DNA of 12,787 bases from an uncultured Persicitalea sp. GTDB lineage: Bacteria > Bacteroidota > Bacteroidia > Cytophagales > Spirosomataceae. The position numbers and the translations under genes are program-made. Each line of letters starts with the position of its first letter. Position 1 is the stretch's first letter. Positions 7,025 to 12,787 of this stretch are shown here, piece by piece. Location: NCBI GenBank assembly GCA_950075905.1, contig CATMVR010000069.1:1-12787 (forward strand), in the 5' to 3' direction. The notes under the pieces are model-generated. The model worked only from the letters and a program-made list of their open reading frames with translations. It did not search any database and was not told the origin of the DNA.

Positions 7025-7076
7025 GCAGAATGCCCTTGTCCCAATCAATGTTGGAGCAAGGGCGTTCTGCTTTTTT
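7025..7076 (+). terminator. Intrinsic terminator of glyS
   Basis: GCAGAA-T-GCCCTTG (7025-7038) pairs with CAAGGGC-G-TTCTGC (7057-7070) over 14 positions including one U-G wobble. The loop holds a further CCAA/TTGG pair set, and six T follow (7071-7076). It begins 21 bp after the glyS stop. On the minus strand the hairpin has no T-tract after it, so it is not an obvious terminator for murF-alr. Confidence 0.9.
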
Positions 7077-7104
7077 GGCGGTACTCCACCCCAGGACCAG
7101 CGAA

Positions 7105-9591
7105 TTATTCCTTGTAAAAAACCCGCTTTACCCGCTCGTTTATACCCGTCAGAATTTCATAGGGGATGGTGCCGAGGCGACGGGCTACGTCGGTAATGGG
7201 TACCTCGCTGCCAAATACGATGACTTCGTCGCCTTCCTCGGCGCTCGCGCCGGTGAGGTCAATCATGGACATATCCATGCATATATTACCAACGGTAGGG
7301 CAAAGCATACCGTTGACGCTGACCTGCCCAATGCCATTGCCCAGGCCGCGATCGAAACCATCGGCGTAGCCCAGGGCAATGGTACCTATCAGGGCGTCAT
7401 GGTCAAGTACGCCCCGGCGGCCGTAGCCTACGGTTTCGCCCGCTTTTACCCTTTTTATCTGCGAAATGGTGGTTTTAAGCGTGCCGACCGTTTGCAAAAA
7501 GCGCTGCTCCTGGCCGGTGGCCTCTACCCCGTAGAGACCAATACCAAGCCGCACCATGTCGAGCTTGTACTCGGGAAAACGCACAATGCCGGCAGAGTTG
7601 AGAATATGCCGGAGAAAGGGGTAATCCAGAGTTTTTTCCAGGTGTTCTACCCCGCGGGTAAACAGCGCATACTGATGCCGTGAAAATGAGTTCAGCTCGC
7701 CCTCATCAGCGCCCACCAAATGGCTAAAAACGCTCATGACCCGGAGGTGAGGGTGGGTGTGCAGCTGTTCAGCCAGCCAGTCGTAATCCTCCTCCACAAA
7801 GCCCAGACGGTGCATGCCTGTGTCAAGCTTAATATGGACCCCGGGAATGGCGTCTGAGGACAGGGTTCCTGCCGGGCCCCGGCTGCTGGTGTAGGCGGCC
7901 CACTCGCTCAGAAGGGTCTGGCTGTACAGCTCGGGTTCGAGGTCGTATTCGCACAGGGTGTCGAAGGCAGAGGGGGCGGGGTTCATGACCATGATGGGCA
8001 GGCTGATGCCATTTTGCCGAAGGGCTACCCCTTCGTCGGCGTAGGCCACAGCCAGGTAGTCGACCCGATGAAACTGCAACAGGCTGGCAATCTCGGCGCT
8101 ACCGCTTCCGTAGGCAAAGGCTTTCACCATGACCATGATTTTGGTTTGAGCGCCTACCTTGTTACGGTAGTAGTTGAGGTTGTTTGTCAGGGCATCAAGA
8201 TTTATTTCCAGCACTGTACCGTGTACTTTGCGCTGCAGACGGTGCACGATTTTTTCAAACGAAAAAGGACGGGCTCCCTTTACTAATACCACGCTGTCTG
8301 CGAGCAGGTGCAGCGGAAAGCGTTGCAGAAAGGTGGACGTATCGGCAAAGAAATGCCTGTCGGCAACCTCAAAAAGAGCCGACTGTTTGACCATCTCGGG
8401 TCCTATTCCCACTAGCAGATCAACGCGCTGCTCGCGCAGCAGTTGCGCGATCGTAGCGTACAACTCCTCGGAGGGCTGCCCGCTCTGCAGTACATCTGAC
8501 AGGATGACGGCCTTGCGGCTGCGGGTCTCCTGCTGGCTCAGAAAATGGAGTGCGATGGTAAGGCCCTGCAGATCGTTGTTGTAGGTATCGTCGATCACGT
8601 AGCAGTGGTGAATGCCCTCTTTTAGCTGCAAACGCATCGAAACCGGCCTGATTTTGTGCAGTCGTTCCTGGATCAAAGTAGGATCCAGGCCAAAATCTAG
8701 CAGAAATACCAGGCAGTGGGTCAGGTTTTCGAGCGAAGCCTCGTCGCGGAATACCGTTTCGAACCGCAAATTCCCCCATTTTCCGCCTAGAAAGATGTAG
8801 CTCAGCGAAGCGGTCTGACTGTACCGAACGGTGACGTTGGCCGGGGCAGTGATAGCCCACGTAAGGGTTTCTACACCCGGATTGACGGAGCGAAGGATCA
8901 GCTTTACCTCCTGGTCAATATCGGGATAGTCGGTGCGGTAAATCAGTTTTTTGACGGACGTAAAAAGGCGGAGTTTCTCAGTAATCTTTTGCTTACGGCT
9001 CCGGAACCCCTCGTCGTGTGCCGGACCAATATTAGTAAATATCCCAACGGTAGGGTCAATGATCGGTTGCAGGTACTCCATTTCGTGCGGACGCGACAGG
9101 CCGGCTTCAAACAGCCCGATGGTGTGGGTGTCGTTGATATTCCAGACCGACAGGGGTACCCCCACCTGCGAGTTGTAGCTTTTGGGACTGGCCACTACCC
9201 TTTCGGAGGGAGCCAAAAGCTGCGCCAGCCATTCTTTCACGATGGTCTTTCCGTTGCTGCCAGTAATGCCTACAATTGGGATGGCAAACTGACGCCGGTG
9301 CCGGGTAGCTACCTCCTGCAAGGCGCGCAGGCTATTGGGCACCACCCACACTACGGCATCCGGCCAGGATTCAAGCTGCTCCTGCAGAGCGGGGGAGAGC
9401 GCTTTTCTTTCTACCACAAACTCCCTGACACCCCGCCAGTACACGTCGTTGAGAAAAAGGTGGCCATCGTGGTGCTCACCCCGGATGGCAAAAAAAATGC
9501 TCCGGGCGGCGAAGCTCAGTTGCCGGCTATCGGTAAGCAGGTACTGCGCGGGAGTGACTATCTGCGAAGGTTTTATATCGATAAGACTCAT
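7105..9591 (-). CDS. murF-alr: Bifunctional MurF-like ligase / alanine racemase fusion
   Basis: An 828-residue two-domain protein. The N-terminal half (about 1-455) is a Mur ligase: nucleotide loop GITGSNGKT (108-116), SYNSQVGVPLS (138-148), EAGLSRPHEMEYL (162-174), NIGPAHDEGF (187-196) and DDTYNND (334-340). The C-terminal half (about 458-828) is a PLP-dependent alanine racemase with VKAFAYGSG (489-497, K490 the PLP lysine), KLDTGMHRLGF (588-598), RLGIGLYG (681-688), GYADG with the catalytic tyrosine (741-745) and CMDMSM (771-776). Alr makes D-Ala; MurF joins D-Ala-D-Ala to UDP-MurNAc-tripeptide in the cytoplasm. The fusion is known in Bacteroidota, which usually have a separate murF too. 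DDTYNND differs from the usual DDxYNANP of stand-alone MurF. ATG at 9591 is chosen; a GTG at 9621 would add ten residues lying closer to corA. It lies 46 bp after corA and is probably cotranscribed. Confidence 0.95.
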   Translation of the reverse strand: MSLIDIKPSQIVTPAQYLLTDSRQLSFAARSIFFAIRGEHHDGHLFLNDVYWRGVREFVVERKALSPALQEQLESWPDAVVWVVPNSLRALQEVATRHRRQFAIPIVGITGSNGKTIVKEWLAQLLAPSERVVASPKSYNSQVGVPLSVWNINDTHTIGLFEAGLSRPHEMEYLQPIIDPTVGIFTNIGPAHDEGFRSRKQKITEKLRLFTSVKKLIYRTDYPDIDQEVKLILRSVNPGVETLTWAITAPANVTVRYSQTASLSYIFLGGKWGNLRFETVFRDEASLENLTHCLVFLLDFGLDPTLIQERLHKIRPVSMRLQLKEGIHHCYVIDDTYNNDLQGLTIALHFLSQQETRSRKAVILSDVLQSGQPSEELYATIAQLLREQRVDLLVGIGPEMVKQSALFEVADRHFFADTSTFLQRFPLHLLADSVVLVKGARPFSFEKIVHRLQRKVHGTVLEINLDALTNNLNYYRNKVGAQTKIMVMVKAFAYGSGSAEIASLLQFHRVDYLAVAYADEGVALRQNGISLPIMVMNPAPSAFDTLCEYDLEPELYSQTLLSEWAAYTSSRGPAGTLSSDAIPGVHIKLDTGMHRLGFVEEDYDWLAEQLHTHPHLRVMSVFSHLVGADEGELNSFSRHQYALFTRGVEHLEKTLDYPFLRHILNSAGIVRFPEYKLDMVRLGIGLYGVEATGQEQRFLQTVGTLKTTISQIKRVKAGETVGYGRRGVLDHDALIGTIALGYADGFDRGLGNGIGQVSVNGMLCPTVGNICMDMSMIDLTGASAEEGDEVIVFGSEVPITDVARRLGTIPYEILTGINERVKRVFYKE

Positions 9592-9637
9592 AATCAAAGG
9601 AGAAGTGAAGAGTTGATTCACGAATGATGGCAGGTAC

Positions 9638-10723
9638 TTACAGCCATTTTTTCCAGCGGAAATACAGCAGCATACCCAGGGTGGTGAAAGCCATCACGCT
9701 CCAGGTAGCGTAGTAGCCATAGGGCTGCTTCAACTCGGGCATATATTCAAAATTCATCCCGTACACTCCCACTATAAAAGTCAGAGGCATGAATATCGCC
9801 GAGAATATCGTGAGGGTTTTCATGACCGAGTTCATGCGGTTGCTAATGGTGGAAAGGTGGACGTCTACCAGGCTGGCGAGCAGATCGCGGTAGGCGTCCA
9901 GGGTCTCGATGATCTGCATCACGTGGTCATTGACATCGCGCAGGTAGGGAAACACGCGCTTGTTTACCAGCGGATCGTCGGCCCGAATCAACTGGGTCAG
10001 CATTTCGCGCAGCGGCCAGATAAGCCTACGGGTAAAGGTAAGTTCACGTTTTAAAGCGTACAGGTCGCTCAGCGACTTGTCGTGATAGCCTTTGATGACC
10101 TGGTCTTCCAGGCTGTCCAGCTGATCGCCAAAGCTTTCCAGAATCAGGAAATAGTTGTCTACAATCACATCCAAAAGCGCGTAGAGCAGGTAGTCGGGCC
10201 CATTGCGGCGGGTTTTGCCCACGGAGGTTTTCAGGCGTTCTATGATGGGCTGGAAGGCATCGCCAGACCTTTCTTCCTGGAAGGAAATCAGATAATCACT
10301 GCCCAGTATCAGGGAGATATGTTCTGCCCATATTTCTTTGGAAGGTGACTTGGTGCGGTAAAGCATTTTCAGGGTTACGTACAAGTGGCCGTCCTCGTAG
10401 GTTTCGATTTTGGGCTTTTGCAGGGTGTTCATTACATCCTCCAGCAGCAATGAGTGCAGCCGATAGATACCCCCCACCTGCTCCATGACGGCAGGTTCGT
10501 GGATACCAGTCACGTTGATCCAGGTTACGTGAGATTGGCCGCCGGGAGCTTCTTTGGGCAGGCAGGCCTCAATGGAGTCGGCTATTTCTTCCTGATAAAA
10601 ACTCTCGTTGTATTCAATCCGCTTGATAATGGTTTTGAAACTCGTCTTTTCGCCCACATATGTAAGCGTGCCGGGCGAGGTATGCAGGCTCTTGCGCTGT
10701 CTTCTATGTTGGGATTTTGGCAT
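9638..10723 (-). CDS. corA: CorA-family magnesium/cobalt transporter
   Basis: This 361-residue protein has a large N-terminal cytoplasmic domain with a long helical stalk and two C-terminal membrane helices (about 301-320 and 335-356). The family signature GMN is present at 322-324 in VYGMNFEYMPEL, followed by the acidic periplasmic loop. The short basic tail RWKKWL is typical. CorA forms a homopentameric channel for Mg2+ (also Co2+, Ni2+) in the inner membrane. The WINVTGIHEPAVMEQVGG segment (about 68-85) and the LEDVMNTLQKPKIETYEDG stretch (about 93-111) also match the family. Length is slightly above the usual 315-350 because of a basic N-terminal extension of about 20 residues. It has its own promoter and is followed closely by murF-alr. 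Confidence 0.96.
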   Translation of the reverse strand: MPKSQHRRQRKSLHTSPGTLTYVGEKTSFKTIIKRIEYNESFYQEEIADSIEACLPKEAPGGQSHVTWINVTGIHEPAVMEQVGGIYRLHSLLLEDVMNTLQKPKIETYEDGHLYVTLKMLYRTKSPSKEIWAEHISLILGSDYLISFQEERSGDAFQPIIERLKTSVGKTRRNGPDYLLYALLDVIVDNYFLILESFGDQLDSLEDQVIKGYHDKSLSDLYALKRELTFTRRLIWPLREMLTQLIRADDPLVNKRVFPYLRDVNDHVMQIIETLDAYRDLLASLVDVHLSTISNRMNSVMKTLTIFSAIFMPLTFIVGVYGMNFEYMPELKQPYGYYATWSVMAFTTLGMLLYFRWKKWL

Positions 10724-10727
10724 AAAT

Positions 10728-10804
10728 CAGGGGTAGCTTTTGTTGGTTTGGGTATGCCTTTTCTGCGGAAAGGGCAATCAGAACCAACAAAAGTACCACC
10801 CCTG
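10728..10804. repeat. Long inverted repeat around the corA promoter and leader
   Basis: The left arm is CAGGGGT (10728-10734), 3 nt, TTTTGTTGGTT (10738-10748). The right arm is AACCAACAAAA (10782-10792), 5 nt, ACCCCTG (10798-10804). Eighteen positions pair. Between them GCCTTTTC-TGCG-GAAAGGGC (10757-10776) forms a second 8-bp hairpin with one wobble and a tetraloop. The left arm abuts the corA start codon and the right arm contains the corA -7 element. It may be a regulatory structure or a remnant of a small palindromic repeat element; no second copy is seen in the window. Confidence 0.6.
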
Positions 10805-10817
10805 CTTTTAATTGCAA
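10788..10817 (-). promoter_or_regulatory. corA promoter
   Basis: On the minus strand TTG (complement of 10815-10817) is followed after 19 nt by TACTTTTG (complement of 10788-10795). This is an exact match to the Bacteroidota pattern, 64 bp before the corA ATG and downstream of the terminator of the preceding gene. Confidence 0.6.
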
Positions 10818-10847
10818 CTTCTGGAGGGTGTTTTGGCAGGATACCCC

Positions 10848-10884
10848 AAAACAAAACCGCAGAGAACAGTGCTTTTCTCTGCGG
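10848..10884 (-). terminator. Intrinsic terminator of the universal stress protein gene
   Basis: On the minus strand CCGCAGAGAA and TTCTCTGCGG form a perfect 10-bp stem (10857-10866 with 10875-10884) with an 8-nt loop. It is followed by TTTTGTTTT (10848-10856). It begins 23 bp after the stop of the stress protein gene and separates it from corA. Confidence 0.88.
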
Positions 10885-10907
10885 CTGCGGGTACTCCTGG
10901 TACTACT

Positions 10908-11738
10908 CTATTTATCGAGATGGTAAACCAACAGCGGAATATGCGTATCAATGATCATCTTTTTGGTTACGCTTGGATTGGTAATATAGGCCTCTATGAA
11001 GCTCCGGTGACGGGCCGACATCACCAGCAGATCAGCCTGGATTTCGTCACAGTATTCTTCAATTCCCTGCACCACTGATTCAGCATCCCGGACGACGATA
11101 TCATCATCTGTAATGGGAAATTCCTTTTTCATCTGGTCCATGAACTGCTGGTCTTCCTGAATGTTGGGTTGGGTACGGGAGTCAACTTTTAAAAACGTAA
11201 CCCGGGCCCCCAGGCGCTTAAACAACGGGAAGGCCTGCCGGAGCACATGATTTTCGTCGTATTCCAGCTGCGTGGCGTACACTATTTCCCCAAATTTTTT
11301 TGGATTGGCCTGCGGAGGGACAATCAGGACCGGGCAGGGGGCGTCCAGCCCGATGGTGGTAGCCGAGCTCCCGAAAAGCCAGTCCAGAAAACCACCCGTA
11401 CCCGTACGGCCCAGTACCACCAGGTCGGGAGTACGCTGCTCGATGGCTTCGAAAACTGCCGGATGGATTCCTCCCAGCGCCCACACTCCTTCGGCCTTAA
11501 AACCCTGGTTCTGTGTTGTGCTGACTATCTCATTGAGTCGTTTCCGGAAGGAGGTTTCCAGCTCCGGTGAAACCGGCAGCATACCAGCCCCCGAGGGAAC
11601 TGTCATGTCCGGGATATGCGGCTGGTAGGCATGGAGAATGAGAAGGGTAGTGGTGTCCTTATGGGCCAGTAGTTTGGCAGCAGCCAGGGCGCGGTCGGCA
11701 TTTTCGGTAAAATCGATGGGAACGAGTATGGTTTTCAT
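10908..11738 (-). CDS. Tandem universal stress protein (two UspA domains)
   Basis: This 276-residue protein has two Usp domains in one chain, about 1-142 and 148-276. The first begins MKTILVPIDFTENADRALAAA, the usual Usp start, and carries the ATP-binding pattern G-2x-G-9x-G-S as G110, G113 and G123-S124. The second has DLLVMSARHRSFIEAYITN (about 236-254) in the corresponding place and lacks those glycines, so it is probably not an ATP-binding domain. Such proteins are cytoplasmic and linked to stress and growth arrest; the specific role is unknown. The ATG at 11738 is preferred over an upstream ATG at 11789, which would add 17 residues (MPSLLLTCQRNHKCTES) with no family match. It is monocistronic with a clear terminator; no consensus promoter was found in the 163 bp upstream. 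Confidence 0.93.
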   Translation of the reverse strand: MKTILVPIDFTENADRALAAAKLLAHKDTTTLLILHAYQPHIPDMTVPSGAGMLPVSPELETSFRKRLNEIVSTTQNQGFKAEGVWALGGIHPAVFEAIEQRTPDLVVLGRTGTGGFLDWLFGSSATTIGLDAPCPVLIVPPQANPKKFGEIVYATQLEYDENHVLRQAFPLFKRLGARVTFLKVDSRTQPNIQEDQQFMDQMKKEFPITDDDIVVRDAESVVQGIEEYCDEIQADLLVMSARHRSFIEAYITNPSVTKKMIIDTHIPLLVYHLDK

Positions 11739-11901
11739 AGATTCAGTACATTTATGGTTACGTTGGCAAGTTAGTAATAAGGAGGGCAATGGGGCTGTTA
11801 ACTTATAGTGAATTCGCTCAGGTTAAAAAATGATTCTGGTCAGACCGACACGCCCCTCCTTCTATTTCCTACTAGCCTGCCTGCTGGCATTGCTTACCAA
11901 T

Positions 11902-12787
11902 TTACTGGGCAGTAACCCGCCAGATGATATTACTGTCGTCGTCGGCCACCAGCAGGGAGCCATCGGCCAGCACAGTGACCCCCACCGGTCTTCCGTATAC
12001 CTTACTGCCGTCGTCAGGCGCTACAAAGCCGGTCAGGAAATCTTCCATGGTTCCGGTGGGCTTCCCGTTGGCAAACGGCACAAAAACTACTTTGTATCCC
12101 GCCAGATTGGAGCGGTTCCAGGAGCCGTGCTGGCCAATGAAAGCGCCGTTGTGGTACCTGGCCGGAAAGGCTTTCTGATCGTAAAACGCCAGTCCGAGGG
12201 AAGCCGTGTGCGAGCCGAGGGGTACATCGGGTACGAGGGCTTTCTCGACTAGTTCGGGACGTTCGCCCTTGCGGCGCGGATCTACGATATCGCCAAAGTA
12301 TGAGTAGGGCCAGCCATAAAACTCTCCTTTCTTGACACTGGTAAGGTAGTCTGGCACCAGGTGATCGCCCAACTTGTCGCGTTCGTTGACGGCCGTCCAT
12401 AAGGTAGTAGTACCGGGTGCCCAATCCATACCAACGGGATTGCGTAAGCCGCTGGCGTAGATTTCTTCGCCGCTGCCGTCGGGGTTAATGACCAGAATAT
12501 TGGCGCGGCGCTTTTCTTCGTCCATACCGTGCTCGCCCACATTACTGGCCGAGCCTACCGAAATATATATCTTAGAGCCGTCGGGACTGGCCAGCAGGTT
12601 ACGGGTCCAGTGGTTGTTGTAGCCGCCGGCGGGCAAATCCAGGATTTTCTCCCCCTGCGCCTTGATGCTCGTTTGCCCCTCCTGGTAGGGATACCGCATC
12701 AGACTGCCCGTATTGGCTACATAAAAATAGCCATTTAGCACCAGCATTCCAAGTGGCTGGCTGAGTCCTTCCAGAAAAGTCTGCTTC
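11902..12787 (-). CDS. PQQ-dependent sugar dehydrogenase (GSDH/sorbosone dehydrogenase family), N-terminus beyond window
   Basis: The frame is open from the right edge to TAA at 11902-11904, giving 295 residues of the C-terminal part of a six-bladed beta-propeller. The first visible residues, KQTFLEGLSQPLGM, continue into LNGYFYVANTGSLMRYPY, so the ATG at 12745-12747 is internal. Family landmarks include NHWTRNLLASPDG, YISVGSASNVGEHG, GLRNPVGMDW, NERDKLGDHLVPDYLT, GEFYGWPYSYFG, HTASLGLAFY and the closing GRPVGVTVLADGSLLVADDD. These proteins oxidise aldoses or related sugars with PQQ and Ca2+ and normally carry a signal peptide for the periplasm or outer membrane; that part lies outside the window. 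No PQQ biosynthesis gene is in view. The 163 bp to the stress protein start holds no recognisable gene. Confidence 0.93.
   Translation of the reverse strand, partial: KQTFLEGLSQPLGMLVLNGYFYVANTGSLMRYPYQEGQTSIKAQGEKILDLPAGGYNNHWTRNLLASPDGSKIYISVGSASNVGEHGMDEEKRRANILVINPDGSGEEIYASGLRNPVGMDWAPGTTTLWTAVNERDKLGDHLVPDYLTSVKKGEFYGWPYSYFGDIVDPRRKGERPELVEKALVPDVPLGSHTASLGLAFYDQKAFPARYHNGAFIGQHGSWNRSNLAGYKVVFVPFANGKPTGTMEDFLTGFVAPDDGSKVYGRPVGVTVLADGSLLVADDDSNIIWRVTAQ

Noticed and set aside
7030..7683. Plus-strand open frame of 217 codons downstream of glyS
   Set aside because: It begins inside the glyS terminator stem and lies antisense to the well-supported alanine racemase domain; its product shows no family pattern.
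9592..9621. GTG start adding ten residues to murF-alr
   Set aside because: The ATG at 9591 begins right at the family-like N-terminus (MSLIDIKPSQ); the extra residues look unrelated. It remains possible, since the GTG lies only 16 bp after corA.
8989..9627. Plus-strand frame of 212 codons opposite the MurF domain
   Set aside because: Antisense shadow of the Mur ligase coding sequence without family features.
11831..11850. GGTC-A-GACC dyad near a T-run after the PQQ dehydrogenase
   Set aside because: The one-base spacer cannot form a stable hairpin, so it is not supported as a terminator.
11830..12252. Plus-strand frame with a signal-peptide-like start (MILVRPTRPSFYFLLACLL)
   Set aside because: After about 25 codons it is antisense to the PQQ dehydrogenase, and the rest has no protein-like pattern. 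The hydrophobic start is probably chance.

Overview
The window reads as chromosomal DNA of a moderately GC-rich member of the Bacteroidota, most likely Cytophagales (Spirosoma/Dyadobacter-like). The reasons are a fused MurF-alanine racemase, dimeric glycyl-tRNA synthetase, an rbfA-LolC/E permease pair, a short ComEA-like protein with three helix-hairpin-helix repeats, A/T-rich translation starts without strong Shine-Dalgarno sequences, and several matches to the Bacteroidota promoter pattern (TTG, about 19 nt, TAnnTTTG). The assignment rests on sequence reading and family knowledge, not on a search.

Layout. Positions 1-1266 (minus) hold rbfA followed by a LolC/LolE-type ABC permease that runs off the left edge; a strong hairpin lies in the rbfA leader. 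A polytopic GT-C-like membrane protein (1441-2850, plus, TTG start) converges on rpiB (minus), and the two stop codons share the palindrome CTAG. rpiB is divergent from a LOG-family phosphoribohydrolase (3410-4186, plus). Next comes the minus-strand ComEA-like gene, preceded by a 44-codon remnant that looks like a vapBC toxin-antitoxin pair collapsed by an internal deletion, with its promoter still present. glyS (5513-7003, plus) ends in a textbook terminator. The rest is minus strand: a PQQ-dependent sugar dehydrogenase (cut by the right edge), a tandem universal stress protein with its own terminator, corA with a good promoter embedded in a long inverted repeat, and the murF-alr fusion just downstream of corA.

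How the genes relate. Most are housekeeping: ribosome maturation (RbfA), tRNA charging (GlyRS), peptidoglycan precursors (MurF-Alr), divalent cation uptake (CorA), outer-membrane lipoprotein export (LolC/E-like), pentose phosphates (RpiB, with LOG releasing ribose 5-phosphate), stress (Usp) and periplasmic sugar oxidation (PQQ dehydrogenase). No mobile element, CRISPR array, tRNA, rRNA or phage gene is visible. No clearly new multigene system is present. The points most worth a second look are the vapBC remnant, the structured corA promoter region, the rbfA leader hairpin and the GT-C-like membrane protein.
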